From Phoronis australis (taxonomy: Eukaryota; Phoronida; Phoronidae), in the NCBI GenBank assembly GCA_002633005.1, contig NMRA01000091.1:182204-246203 (forward strand): 64,000 bases of DNA, written 5' to 3'. The translations under genes and the position numbers were made by a program. The notes beneath the pieces are model-generated. The model was not told where the DNA came from, did no database searches, and saw only the letters and a program-made list of their open reading frames with translations. Position 1 is the stretch's first letter. Every line of letters begins with the position of its first letter. Positions 1 to 13,300 of this stretch are shown one piece after another.

Positions 1-125
1 GTGCATGAGCTCGCTGTAGTTTCGTAAATGCAAAACTTGGTATATTGTAGTGTAGATGGTTATTCGTTAATGTTAGACAGAAGTTCCCTGGCCATTTACA
101 AAAACAGATAAGCGTAGGATGTTAT

Positions 126-316
126 GTTGTACAAATGTAACACCATACAGCACAGTGTTGTACAAGTGTAACACCATACAGCACAGTGTTGTACAAGTGT
201 AACACCATACAGCATAGTGTTGTACAAGTGTAACACCATACAGCATAGTGTTGTACAAGTGTAACATCATACAGCATAGTGTTGTACAAGTGTAACACCA
301 TACAGCATAGTGTTGT
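126..316. repeat. 31-bp tandem repeat, six copies
   Basis: Six head-to-tail units of exactly 31 bp begin at 126, 157, 188, 219, 250 and 281, followed by a 5-base stub (GTTGT) at 312. The unit runs GTTGTACAAGTGTAACACCA and then TACAGCATAGT. Units differ at only a few positions, mainly CACAGT versus CATAGT, so the array is young or homogenised. There are no spacers, and 31 is not a multiple of three, so the open frame across it on the minus strand is a by-product. Confidence 0.95.
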
Positions 317-1499
317 CGTCCAGAAGAACGTAAAGCTTTGGCGGGTTACATCTTTCTTTTCTTAAAGTTTCAGAAACTGTGTTGTTGGAATCTCAAATAA
401 GTTCGCGATTCCTGCCTCCAGGTTGAGAGTCTGCTTTATGTAACGACTGTGGAAGAATTTTGGGGCTGATTACAAGTACTGAACATTGTTGTTATAGTAT
501 GAATACACAGCCTTGACGAAATGATGTCTGCACCTACCTTAATTATTGTGTTTAGTATCTAGAATATGTCGAACCGGATGATCACTGTCATTCTGTTTCG
601 TCCCTCCATCGCTGTGTTTGTATTCCCATCCTAAGTTGTTAACTTAACCCCTCTGAAACTCCAACTCCTTTTGAAGACATGTTAATTTGGAGCATTTCCT
701 CCACGGCGCTGCTTTCGTTTTTCAAATGCATTGTGGGACGCTTGTCGGCTAGAAAACATTCGGTGTCATTGCAGATCACTTGGTGACGTGTAAACAATGT
801 GTAGGTAAACAACCCTTGTCACTTGCGTGCAACTTGCTTTTGGTGCGAATACGACACAGCAACCTGACAGGGATATTCCTGGACTGCGCCTTTGCGCCGT
901 TAGCGCATAAAAATAAAAATACGCAAGTATGGAGGAGCAGTGCGCCCCCCTTCCGCTTTCAAATGCAAGATTCTAGTCAACTTACATCCATTCGGGTAAA
1001 ACACGACTGTTCTTGTTTCGATTGCCCTTGAGGTTTCTATTTCATATGTTACCACATTGATTGCACTAAGTCTGCTGAGTTCAACATTTTGAAAAAGGGC
1101 ACAATTTTTATCATCAGGTGCACCCAAAGGGCACAGGTTCAAACCTGGTCAGGAATATCCCTGCAACCATTATAGAAAAATGAAAGTTTCAACGCCAGAC
1201 ACAAAACTGCCTTGGTAAGTCGTTTGAACGTAAGGTTCTCGAAGCGCAGGCCATCCAATCACGCCGAAGTCCAATCTCAACTCCTATTCACCTCTTTCAC
1301 GAACGCGGGGCGCTGCTTACGTGTTGATCGAAAACGAGGCGCTTTGACAAACATGGCATCGTCCTGCAAGGTGTTGTGGTCAAAAGACTTATCAACGTTA
1401 CCAAAAATCAAGTTGTCTGATGTTGAATCGATCTCCAAAAACATACCAATACTTACGGCAACTAGACTTTTACCCTCCTCAGCCATTCCTTAGTAGTTT
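317..1499. other. No recognisable gene
   Basis: Single-copy-looking AT-leaning DNA up to the first assembly gap. Short open frames here have no domain or motif that I recognise. One GTAAGT donor-like site lies at 1215-1220, 33 bases after an ATG at 1180, without other support. Confidence 0.6.
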
Positions 1500-2449
1500 N
1501 NNNNNNNNNNNNNNNNNNNNNNNNNNNNNNNNNNNNNNNNNNNNNNNNNNNNNNNNNNNNNNNNNNNNNNNNNNNNNNNNNNNNNNNNNNNNNNNNNNNN
1601 NNNNNNNNNNNNNNNNNNNNNNNNNNNNNNNNNNNNNNNNNNNNNNNNNNNNNNNNNNNNNNNNNNNNNNNNNNNNNNNNNNNNNNNNNNNNNNNNNNNN
1701 NNNNNNNNNNNNNNNNNNNNNNNNNNNNNNNNNNNNNNNNNNNNNNNNNNNNNNNNNNNNNNNNNNNNNNNNNNNNNNNNNNNNNNNNNNNNNNNNNNNN
1801 NNNNNNNNNNNNNNNNNNNNNNNNNNNNNNNNNNNNNNNNNNNNNNNNNNNNNNNNNNNNNNNNNNNNNNNNNNNNNNNNNNNNNNNNNNNNNNNNNNNN
1901 NNNNNNNNNNNNNNNNNNNNNNNNNNNNNNNNNNNNNNNNNNNNNNNNNNNNNNNNNNNNNNNNNNNNNNNNNNNNNNNNNNNNNNNNNNNNNNNNNNNN
2001 NNNNNNNNNNNNNNNNNNNNNNNNNNNNNNNNNNNNNNNNNNNNNNNNNNNNNNNNNNNNNNNNNNNNNNNNNNNNNNNNNNNNNNNNNNNNNNNNNNNN
2101 NNNNNNNNNNNNNNNNNNNNNNNNNNNNNNNNNNNNNNNNNNNNNNNNNNNNNNNNNNNNNNNNNNNNNNNNNNNNNNNNNNNNNNNNNNNNNNNNNNNN
2201 NNNNNNNNNNNNNNNNNNNNNNNNNNNNNNNNNNNNNNNNNNNNNNNNNNNNNNNNNNNNNNNNNNNNNNNNNNNNNNNNNNNNNNNNNNNNNNNNNNNN
2301 NNNNNNNNNNNNNNNNNNNNNNNNNNNNNNNNNNNNNNNNNNNNNNNNNNNNNNNNNNNNNNNNNNNNNNNNNNNNNNNNNNNNNNNNNNNNNNNNNNNN
2401 NNNNNNNNNNNNNNNNNNNNNNNNNNNNNNNNNNNNNNNNNNNNNNNNN
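1500..2449. other. Assembly gap (950 N)
   Basis: An unbroken run of N. Any open frame drawn across it is an artefact. Confidence 0.99.
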
Positions 2450-2493
2450 CGGTAAATACAGAAGTTAGTTTACTCTAGGAACCTGGTTCCTAG

Positions 2494-2580
2494 GTTTACT
2501 CAAGGATGACTTAGTTTTAAGGACATTTATTTGAGTCAGATTTTATTTGTACATTTTTTACCCATATCGGCTAAAACCTG
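2494..2580 (+). repeat. Dispersed repeat, family R1, copy 1
   Basis: This segment aligns over about 85 bases with 21373-21460 in the same orientation. Both begin GTTTACTCAAGGA, share CAGATTTTATTTG and continue into TTTTTACCCA. Divergence is moderate with small indels, so this is an old interspersed element. Just upstream, at 2477-2493, is a short palindrome (TAGGAACC and GGTTCCTA). Confidence 0.75.
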
Positions 2581-3004
2581 TAGGCCCATATCTACACTGA
2601 GCTTTGGGCCAAGGCTTGGGTAACCCGGCGATGGTATGCGATGACCATCCCTTTAGAAGACGCCTTTTTCGAAGAGTTTGAGCAACCAGGTGCCATACAA
2701 AAAGGCATAGCGAACCTTTTAAAGCACTGTGGCAAACAATAAAAAATAAGGACGATTGATACAATGATAAATTACGATGTAAACTCTTCAAATATGACAT
2801 AAGCAATGAATGTGTAAAGCAGCCGATACCCCGCCGTTCACGTCACTGACACATCAGCCAATCAGCGATCGCTTTCAGAATTCAGTGTTTTGACCATGAA
2901 TTCGAATTGGCTTTAGTTTGGCACGCAAGTCAGGCAAATGTGAGTTTTATTTGTATGTTAGAACCGATTAACTGCAACATTATTTTGACTACAGTCCCCT
3001 TTTA

Positions 3005-3257
3005 AGCTTGGCTATTGATATTATTATTCTGGCTAATAGGTGGCGTTTTAAACAGACGGCGCGGCATTGAGGTCAGGACACAATCCCACATGTGTTCAGC
3101 TCTTCATGAACTCATCGAGAGTCCCTCTTTGAATTAACGAGGTCGTTTAAGGTTCAATCTGTCGCACGTGTGGGATAGTGTCCTGATCGCAATGCCGCGC
3201 CGTCTGGTTAAAACGCCACCTATTAGCCAGAATAATAATAACATCAATAGTCAAGCT
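3005..3257. mobile_element. Foldback (MITE-like) element, ~90-bp inverted arms
   Basis: The left arm at about 3005-3094 and the right arm at about 3165-3257 are near-perfect inverted repeats. The left arm reads AGCTTGGCTATTGATATTAT, then TCTGGCTAATAGGTGGCG and onward to CACATGTG. The reverse complement of the right arm reads AGCTTGACTATTGATGTTAT, then the same TCTGGCTAATAGGTGGCG and onward to CACACGTG. The loop is about 70 bases. There is no coding sequence. A clear target-site duplication was not found, so the superfamily is unassigned. Confidence 0.9.
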
Positions 3258-3421
3258 GAAGTCTGTGAGAGACGGACGCAACGTCGTTAACTTTAGTGAG
3301 TTATATTTTCAGTGTTAAATTCAAATTTCATCTGAAATGAGTCTTCTGTTGTCACTATACTGTGATCTAAGTTTCTTGCCAAAACTTAGACTGAATCAGT
3401 CGCATACCTGTTAATTAATGG

Positions 3422-3482
3422 ACCCTCCCTCCGTCCGTCCTTCCCTCGATCCCCACCCTCCCTCTCTCCCTCCCTCCACCTG
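3422..3482. repeat. CT-rich low-complexity tract (CCCT/CCGT)n
   Basis: About 60 bases of almost pure pyrimidine made of CCCT, CCGT and CTCT words. It is a microsatellite-like tract with no coding content. Confidence 0.85.
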
Positions 3483-3483
3483 C

Positions 3484-6400
3484 TTCACACTCCTCTTACA
3501 ACCACACTTATGTACAACAACTTTATGTAATACAACTCTCTTTATTCCCTATGTTTCACAAATATGAGGGCTAATGTCATTTTTTCACAAAGACCAATAG
3601 ACCTATTAATCTGACAGAATGATGGTGATTTGCATCCCCTTTGTTTGGAAGTGAATGGACTGGAAATAACGTCAGGTCAAACAATTTTGCTTGTGTAGAT
3701 TTTGTCTTTGTACGCAAGCGGCGAAGTGAGAAGCGAATGTGAAAAAGCTATCAGCGCCATATTGGTCCGCTATCACTTTGATAATAGATTGGGTTTTGAC
3801 GCGTGTTCTCACGTTCCTGACAAGTTAGACCCGCGGGGCGTTCTCTACTGAGTTTAAGTCTGGTGAAAACATTGTCCAATCCATTCCCTATGCATCTGTA
3901 CCTTTCAGTGCATTTTCGTTGGCATTGGTGACTGTTTTCTTGATATTCATTGAGATTTAGTTATAGGTGACAAACAGTGTTCTGGTTTCTAAGTCTCAAA
4001 TTCGTTGATCCGTGGCCTGATTTGCAACTTTTTGTCAACTTGTTCTCGCACTACCCTTCGCATAACCGTTTGTTGCCATATTTTGCTAATATCGGTTAAC
4101 TCCGAAAGTTTGTGCAAGTAATACGACGTTTTCCAACATCTAACAAACCAAGAGTAAACACACGCTATACAAAAGTCAGTGTTTTTATATCAAACTACAC
4201 AAATATTTCAACGCGATGCCATCTTTGACTCACAGTTAAAATTTTGCAAAAAGCGCCCCCTGTTTTAGTTGCAAAGCTCAGTGAAGCGGAAATTAATGCA
4301 TGTGCCTTTTATGTGAAATAGATCGATTCCCGTTGTCCATTTCCAATGTTTACCGACAATTCTGTGTTTTGAACAGTCATTCCCGATCAAGTGGTAACAT
4401 TCATAATTTATGAGCCCATCGTAAATTTTGCCAGCATGCAGGCACGACATTTTGGCTGAGTGTGTCATTGACTGGCTTAGTCGAATAGTAATGATTTGCA
4501 TACGACTTTAGATCCAGGAGCACGCACAAACCACATTTGCAAGAGGTGTGATACAGCGGTAGCTTTCTATAATTTGGTGCTGCGAATATTTGAAGGTAAC
4601 ACGAACAGAAAAGGTTTTTAGAATCCAGGTATGTTTCGTAGTCGCACTGAATGTAGGGCATTGCATATTCGAAAATTTTGACAACGCAGTCCAGTTGCCT
4701 AGCACCGATGGCGGTCCTAATCAACTCGCTATCCACAGTATACGGTGCCGCATGCTTAGTTGTGACTGGTCATCTAAACAGTTTTTCATGTTAAAATTAT
4801 TAAAATGCAAAATGTGTGCCTAAACAGCAACGTTTTTAATTCGAACCTTTAACAGGGTTTGAAAATTTTATAAGAGTAAGCTTAAGTGCGATTTTTAGAG
4901 ATTGATTCTAACACTGAGAAGTCACCAGACACATACATGTACGAAAACTTCATAAGTTTTGTCATCCTATCGTCAACTATTGTTCTTTGAAACGGTACCA
5001 AAATTGTAGGATTCATTTTTGAATATGGAAATGTTTGCAATACGTTTTTAGCAGTATAGTTTCCTATCTCGAACATTCACAGTTCTCAACCTTATTTTGA
5101 TGTCTTGGAATTCGTTGGATAACATTACAAACAAGGGCAGAGTGTTTTAAGTAATGAAATTCCATCTGACGTTTTGACGTAGGTTCCAGCTTACATGGCG
5201 TACGTGTGTGAAGACAAACCAAATGAGGTTGTAGATCCGATTAGCAAATCGTATTAATCAGCACGAGAAGGTGTCGGCAGATAATTACTTATAGATATGT
5301 TAAAGCTTTTCGTCTATTCCAGCGGAACGTCTTCCCAGGGTTGTCTCGCGGAGCGAAGTTCTATCAAAACTTCACTTGGGTAAAAAAAAAAACATGTGAA
5401 CGCCTTCGTTTCTGCATTCGTTGCCTTTATAAAGAGTATTCAAATTCTTTAAACCTGCTTTCATTACATGATGTGGCATCAGTTACACTGCGTAAAGTAG
5501 TTGTTGGTATAGCAGACATTCAACCATAGAAGTCTATTGTTTAGACTCGAGACTAAGGGAGCTCCCTTGCAGCCTATGCTACCAGACGATCTTGTATTCA
5601 GTTCATATTTTACACCATAATGGACAATATTAAAATTTGCCAAGGAAGCTACTTTTATACAAGTTGAGGATAAACGACTGCCTTGCAATTGCTATCATGG
5701 TACTCGAATGTCATGAATATTCATTAGTTACCGTGCCATATTTGAATGCAACTCATGTTGTTACTTCATCTCTCCGCTCTTTCAATGGCTCATTTATAAA
5801 AGTTTGATGACTAGCAATGCGTATTCCGCTGTTATTTGGATTTTTTTCGCTTGACATTTTACGAGAACTCGCTGGACAACTCCCACAGATTCACGTCATT
5901 TAGTTATGCATTCGGAGGCATGTTTCGCCCTCTCGGAGCCAATTTTTAATCAACTGCTTGACAGTAACCTATCAATTAGACCCTGGTCACATTCAACTTC
6001 CAACGCCATGAATTAGACGTGTTGCCTGAGATAGATGTTTGTGTCAAACTTGTGTTGAATGTTAATAAATAAGTGCTGGAACTGATCGAGCGCAAATGAA
6101 ATGGAATATCAATGCTATCCATATTCTAGCGTTTTTTGAATGACTGGATCCTTACTGTGATAGTTACTGCTGCGCAGTGTGACGAGTGGAAGCGTTTTCA
6201 GAGAGTACACAATGGGATATGGAGGACGGCAGCGGTATAACCTGTAGATTAGTAAAACTGCGAATGCAGTGTCTTTCACCAGTTATTCGCTCTGCAGACG
6301 AAAACAAAGTGTTTGGCCACACAGTTGCCGAACATTGCGTAGTGGCAGGTTTAGGGGAGATGGACATGTTTAAATCCCTCATAATAAAATACGATTATTG

Positions 6401-9380
6401 CAGCATCGTTTTTCTGCCATTATTTTGGAACAAGGAACGTTGGGGGATCTTCAACTGAATTTCGTTTTTAAAATTGTCGGTAAAACGCAGATAATAGTGA
6501 TTTACTGGGGTCTCACATTTTTGAAAACCAGCTTTCTTCACTAAATAACGGGCATCAAATTGGTTCTCAATATCAAGGACCCTTCTAAGTTAGTTACTAT
6601 TGTCAAACACTCAAATACGTGAGGGAATGCAATTTCTATTTGAATATTTTTTCTTTCTATTGATAAAACTCTCCCTATGCCTCTCCCTAAATTGGTGAAA
6701 ATAAAGACGAGGTTGTCTTTAATGGATAAACAGTGATAACACTCCATAAACTAGGTATTGGTCATTTTTTCAACACACATATATTTCAAAGCCAAACTAA
6801 TTATATAAGCGTAGGTCTAACTGGCAGTAACTTAAGTTAACAACATTTTACTCACGAAAACTGATCGTTTCAACGCTTTAGAAGACAGGCCAAGAGAAGT
6901 GATTAAAAATCGTTAACATATCCCATGTCCACAAGGTTACATTGATGTGTCTCTCGGTGTCTCCTCAGGCTACTGTGTCAGTGAGACTTAATTCTCAACC
7001 AATCCCATGTTTCCTGCGAGCTTATTTTTCAGCCCACGTTGTTTACATTCCAATGACGTCGATTAGGTTTCTTAAGTGTGTGTTTTTGCAGTTTCCTTGA
7101 AACTGGAAACTATGTAGGAAAGAAATATCTATGACAGAGCACGACGCAAAAGTTTTTGCATTTTATCTTATTACAACGACGAATTATTCACAAGTGGGAT
7201 ACATGTACATTTTGGGCCATTTAAGTACATTGTAGAAGCGTGCAGCGCCGAGTATAGGAATGCTGTGCGTCATTATTCAAGGCACTGGGGAGCCTGTATA
7301 CGATTTCTCTATTGCTAAGGTCTTATGTTTTAGACGTTTATGTGTTCAAAAGATACGTGGCCAATCATGGGGTTATACTTTATATCAGCGATCGTGGCGT
7401 ATACTCCAGAAACTAAAACTTCAACGAAACAACTGTTACCATGGAAACCGATTCATGAACTAGTTGTGGCTCGGGTGGTGGGCGCTGTATCATTTAAAGA
7501 TATTGTAAAGCGATTAAATAGCTTGAAGTTAAAAAGTATCATTAAAGTAGTCATTTGAATGCCCATGACCTGGCAAAGGGATGCACCCCAGAAATCAACG
7601 GACGAAAAATGATATCACAGAGCAAAATATTGACTTTCGCGCCCCCAAGCGACTTCTAGGCTACTGGGAGCACGACAAATCTTGTGAAGCCTCCCCTTGA
7701 TTCTTGCAAATCGACCAATCATGCCGCGCATGCTGTGTACAGTCTTCTGGTTTCTTCAACAAGGGCAGTTCAGTGTTACGTGTAGCTAATCAATAAACTC
7801 ATCAAGTGTCTTTTAACAGTAATATAAATTGTTCAAAGATTGTTTCTTAGTCATTGTTATCACCACTCGTTTGAGAACGCACTCCACCAATCAGTCTACT
7901 GGCACTGTGCAGCCGCGTCTGTGCGCTGTTGTGAGTATTTTGTTCATTTACTAGTGGCTATGGAGGCATTTTGAACGACTTTAAGTGAATTTAAAAGGCG
8001 TCACATCAAACCAGGTGTACAAATATAGGTTCAGGCCTAAGTGATTTTTCTAGTTCCGTGCGTTTGTATATGAAATTCTTTGAAATTCCTTAAGTTTTGC
8101 GCCAGTGAATGTTGTGAATTGATAGAGAACGACTGTCTAAGTTGTTCCTAGTGGGTGTTCACGACATTTACTACGTAAGCCACCTTACTCATATCGGTGC
8201 TCTTAAACCTTCGCCTAAAGATGTTCTCTCCCCCACTATAGCGCGCAGTCAAATATCTAGTCTCGAACCTTGACTCTGTTAACCTTTTAATTTGAAGTGA
8301 ATCTCAAATATTTGGTCAATTAAATATGAGATCAATTGATATATTTAAATCAGTTGAATATAAAAAGCATGCTGGTCATAACGCGGACGCTCACTGATCA
8401 CGTCCCACTCGAGCTCCGAGATTCAGTTTTGTTGCATCAGTATAACTGTGCATCTTTTTCCCTGTCTCGCTGAGGTTATCCTAAAAGGGGCTATAAATCA
8501 AAATCAAGGAGAAGTAGTTGAATTGGTATTTATCTCAGAAAAGTTACAGATAATTATAGAAAAAAATTGAAATTTCGAATGTTTCATGAATTTGCAATCG
8601 GATGAGGTCATTTCAACATACTGACTGTGTTTTACAACCTTAACTTGACTGATTTCAGCCTTGATATCCAAGCCTCCTTCCGTGATTTTGTTATAATGTT
8701 GTACATAATCCATTTACTTGAATCTAAAGAGTTATTAACGGTTCTAATAATCATACTGAGTATAATACGAAGACAAATGTACAGTCTGTAGGAGGGTTTG
8801 CTGTAGTGTTGCGAACTTGTACAAACCAACATCGGGCTGTATGCGCGGACTTGTTTATTATAAAGCGGAACACCTTGCGTTATTTCGTAGGGTGAAAATA
8901 TCCCGTGGCGGAGCACCCGGAAAACGTCGAGTATTCCCGTGGTCTCAAATTAACCCTCGGATGTGTTTCGTAGCTTCGCATACGCGAACTTCCGTTCCAA
9001 CAATAAGCCGTCCTAAGATGGAGAATGCCGTCGAATGCACCGGGATACTTATATGGTAACAGGCTTAAATAGGAGTTAAAACGCGTACGCTTTTGACACC
9101 TACTGGAGTCATGATTTTACCTGTCACTTGATCAAATTCCTTTGCTGTCATTATTGAAGTTTGCACATGTACATATTGAAATGCCTTTGATAGATAATTC
9201 TAGGTTACGAAAATCCCCGCAAACTTCTATCACAGTTCGTACAATAACCGCTAGGTGTCTCTGTAGCTAGTTCTCTATCTTATTGACCCCGTGACTACGC
9301 ATCAATTACATTGAGGTCTCCATCATTCTTTCAATAAAAATTCGAAATGAAATGACGATATGTTTATCTAATAACAGCAA
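3484..9380. other. Intergenic, no supported gene
   Basis: Nothing recognisable as protein or RNA. The longest open frame, about 111 codons on the minus strand at 4401-4736, needs a GTG start, has no splice donor and matches no family I know. The sequence AGCGCCCCCTG at about 4252-4262 resembles the core of a CTCF site. Confidence 0.5.
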
Positions 9381-9524
9381 AGAGGTTTGGTCAAAATTAT
9401 GTTCAGTAGAGCTCAAGAACGAGGTCTCAAAAGCTCTACGTGACGTCATTCTCAACCCTTAGTCTGTCGCCTGGTGTACTGTTAAATCTGCATTTCGCCG
9501 CTGTGAAAAACATTACCACGCCCA

Positions 9525-9613
9525 CCGAATGAGTCGGCAACCTAGGTCGCTGTGAATGCGCACCTTATGTTGCCGAATGAGTTGGCAACCTTCGTCGCAG
9601 TCAATGCGCACCC
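9525..9613. repeat. 48-bp tandem duplication
   Basis: Two adjacent copies with a 48-bp period. CCGAATGAGTCGGCAACCTA at 9525 and CCGAATGAGTTGGCAACCTT at 9573 are each followed by a GTCGC...AATGCGCACC segment. The duplication directly abuts a copy of repeat family R2. Confidence 0.85.
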
Positions 9614-9619
9614 TGGTCA

Positions 9620-9755
9620 TTTCCGAATCGCAATTTTAGGGTTCGCCAACTTCCAATAGACTGTGTTGCCTCTGAGTGGCTGCTGGTCTCGATGTTCTTG
9701 CTGGTACCGGAAATAGATTCCTGTCACGGTAAGGAATATTGTGGAAGCAGGGGGT
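9620..9755 (+). repeat. Dispersed repeat family R2, copy 1
   Basis: This copy is homologous to 42130-42265 and 45645-45800. Shared landmarks in order are TTTCGAATTCGCAGTTTT-like, GGC(T)AACCC(CA)ATA, CTCTGATG, GATGTTC-TTGCTGGTAAC, GAAATAGATTCCTGTCACGG and TAAGGAAT. Divergence is substantial. No coding capacity was seen. Confidence 0.75.
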
Positions 9756-10134
9756 TTTACGGTTTCTCAGCCGGGGTGAAATGCATTTGAACTCTTGTTT
9801 AAACCTGTTGTCACAGGAATATCCTGCCTCGTTCGAGGGCATTCTTCATCTTCAGTGTCACATGGAGCAAAATATTGCACGACGTGACAGTCAACTTATC
9901 TGATCACGTGATATCCAACTGCCAGATCTTCCCAAACCTAGGGGTCTCTTCTAATTCAAGTGCGTCACGCGTGAAGATAAGATTTTTATCGGTAAGTGTC
10001 CTAAATCGGAAGTTCTTTTCCTATTTTCTACGGAAAGTCGGTTTATAGCCTTGTTAAGGTTATGTGGTCCCTTAGAGAAGTGTCCAATTTTGTCCAAATT
10101 CGGAACGCCGATTCACATGCAACGGAATTATTTT

Positions 10135-10380
10135 TAAAGTGTTCCACTTTTGCACGAGAAGCAATCCAAACATGACTTATTTGATTTTATTAAAAAAATA
10201 ATGGTATTTACAACGAAAACGAAATGATTATGTAGAAAACTGTAACAGCGTTTTTGAGATTTTATATTAAATATTTATTTCATACGAAATTTGGTCACGC
10301 TATTGATCGTATTGTCTTGCTACTAATGTACCTTTCCTTTCTGCAATTTACTCCTAAGAAACGAGGTCACCTGACCTAAT
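10135..10380 (+). repeat. Dispersed repeat family R3, copy 1
   Basis: About 245 bases homologous to 18205-18422 and 49895-50112. Landmarks are GTTCCAC..TGCACGAG, ACGAAAACGA..AT, TAGAAAACTGT, a run ending TTATTGAT..GT, AATGTACCTTTC, and a 3' part AAACGA(C)ATGGTCAC.TG. A possible older right end follows: the words GGCGCCC.TTGC occur at about 10567 and again just beyond copy 2 at about 18430. Confidence 0.75.
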
Positions 10381-13300
10381 CACTGACAGATTGGTATGAA
10401 GTCAATAATCAAATTCTTCGGATTTTATTCTTTCAGAAATTATTACTTTTGCTGAGTTAAATTCTTAAGTTTTGCCAATATTTGACCAACGCCGTCATTA
10501 TTTAGCTGTCAAAAAAACGAAAATGAGTACGCCATAAAATCGGTCTTCCTTACCATTATAGGACTTGGCGCCCATTGCTATCAAAGACATTCAAACCATC
10601 GGCGACTCAAGAAAATGTTTTAAGATTGAGTTTATTGGGTGAAGTCATCCCTAAAATTGCGATTTCGAAAACTGGGCACGTGCACATTGCCTGTGACTTG
10701 AAGTTGCCAGCTAGAACTGTAACAATTTCGACTGATTTTGTCTTGAATAATACAAGCAGCTGTTAAAAACAATAGTTTGTACGATGTAAGGTCTAGCAGA
10801 TCCCAACATGGGATTTATGTGTTTGTTTAACTGGAATGCATTCAGCAGTTCATACTAGTCACTAATCGCGTAACGCACTGAGGTAGCAGACAAAATCACG
10901 CATATTTAAGTACCACCCCCAAAAACCGAACAGAAAAGGGGCTGACCTTCAACTATCGAGATCCATAGGTAGTAAAAATTGGGCCATAGATTTGAGGCCG
11001 TGTGGATGAATTAACTTACCACAGCCACGATTTTTAAAATTATCCCTGAGCATTGGCAGCTTAGCAGTGGTGGAATGCCACTAAAAGCAATCAAGCGCCC
11101 TTTACCACCAATGTTGAGGCTCAATCAGAATCTACAGAAGTCTCGTCAGATCTCGTCTGGTCTCCAGTTTTACGTTTTCGTCAACATGACGCGTTATATC
11201 CCTAACAATTTACGAGAAGTCTTCTTCTAAGGGCATAAATGGGGTCAATGTACCTTTCAAATACAAGACTTTATGTTATGTCTTTTTCGGACTGGCACAA
11301 GCGTTTGTTATTTTGACTCGAAATCACTGTCCAGGTCCGTTTGTAATGTACAGGTTTTGGTCACGAAGTTATGGCTAGTAAGGATGTTTCATTTTAGTTT
11401 TCTTAAGCATACGTATTGCTTTAATAAACTTTTTGTCATTCATTTTTTCTTTCGAGGAAGTTCATTGACTTGACAAGAACCGTCGAATGTGGATAACGCG
11501 AGAAGTGTTTGTTCAAATCTGTTAAAAGCGTCGAAAATCAAAAAGCCTGGAAATGTAGATTTTCCACGTAAGCGGTATCAGTTGATGTCGTCCCTAGCAA
11601 CTCTCATATTTAAACAAAAGTTGATTAAATGTTGCAGTGAAAAACATTTGTAACTGGAACTTCCGAAAATAGGACCATAGAGGGATATTCGAAAAATGAC
11701 CTCTCAAAAACGTCAAATGAAATCGAAAATACACCCGGTGCTAATACAGTACATTACCAACAAAGCCTCCCAATATATCGTTAAAGGATAGTCCTTTTGT
11801 GTAGAAATCGCAATTCCAAAATAAAATGTCTTGTCAAAATAAACAAGTGTTTACATCAAAACACATTTTATACGTATTTCAGAACAATGCATCAGTTTCT
11901 CAAAACAGTTACCGAAAATACCGTCGCCCATATGGGCTGAGGGTAATTTTGAAAAAAAATTGAAAACACGCCCATGGGCGTACTTTTGGGTGTAACTATT
12001 TTTGGAATATTACGATAATTCTATTTATTTTGTGAACAGTGAATTCTTTGAAAAATCCACGAATGTTGGCAGTTACTTGCGTTCCCACTGACATGGATTC
12101 AAGACAAACTTTGACTTGAAGTTGAGAAACTGGTGATGGATTCAACATTTCAAAAGGATATAAAGTCGGCAGTGGCGTGAATGTTTTGGAGGGGAGTAAT
12201 GTTTGCAAGTCATTGTATCCTGAAACCCAAAGCCCTGGCTAAACTCTGTTTTCTTGCATAGGACCTTTTATGATTTTTGGACCAATGTCCCGATTTTCGT
12301 CTAAGATTTCGTACATTTGTGGGTTATAGCTCCAAAATTTGTGTCGCCGATCAGGCGTACACAACAGTAGTTATCGAAGTCGTGTAAGCGAACAACCGCA
12401 GCGTATGGACGTGACTTCAGATTACACTTTGACGAATTACATAACGTGTACATACGTTTTTCGTTTTTTATATAATCGCGCAATCTTTTCTGATTTTACA
12501 TGTAGTTGATATAACCCGTTGTGACGTCATCGGCGTGACAACTGAACAATATTTAGTTACTGCTATTGGGCTCCATTTAACCAACGTTTATCCAATTTGC
12601 ATACAAATGAAGACATGCACAGGTACTAGCCAGTTACATAAAGGTGTTTCGTTTCCATTATCCGTCATTATGAACGGATAATTGAACCGAATGTCTACTT
12701 AACGTCTTATTGGAGACGTGTTTATTCGCACAACCGTCAAATTAACTTTTATTGCAGTGGATCAGGTAACTGAAATCTGTGCGATCTGCGTAGCTTTGTT
12801 TGAAGCATAGCACGTGCCTGCCAACGTTTCTTTGCCGTCATTCGTGTCGTTGATACTGCCTTGCGTCCTTCAGACAAGCTGCGGAAATGTCAATCTAACC
12901 ATTAACTCGATCCGAACCGTTTTCTAGAATTGTTTGGTTCTACTGGGTAACTAGCAATTTTTAATAAAGACCTCAGCGCTACCTACCTAGCGTTCTTGAA
13001 TAGTAAATCAACTGATTTGCTTGAGAAGAACTAAGCAAGGGGCAATCATTTCGTCCGGTGACGTACTCAGTCACGCGAAATGCTCGATTTTTAGTGTGTT
13101 TTTAATACTGTGCGATTTTTGCAATGGTTTATATTAAAATCAAAAGTGTTTGATATCTGAAACATATTTGGAGCATATTAGAGTCGAGCATTCTGTTTTG
13201 TCCCTTAGGCTGTGAATATGTGCATTCAGTGATAGACACTGATGTACTGCATGGATGGGCTCAGTATTGACTGTGAAAAGTAGTCACTGAGAGACTTGTC

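Noticed and set aside
73-316. 31-bp direct repeats considered as a CRISPR array
   Set aside because: Units are contiguous without spacers and the genome is animal; it is a minisatellite.
1100-1160. Second tRNA-like B box (GGTTCAAACC)
   Set aside because: No matching A box and the T stem does not pair beyond two bases.
4401-4769. Minus-strand open stretch beginning with DSELIRTAIGARQLD
   Set aside because: Looks helical, but lacks an ATG start, a good splice donor and any recognised family; comparable lengths occur elsewhere by chance.
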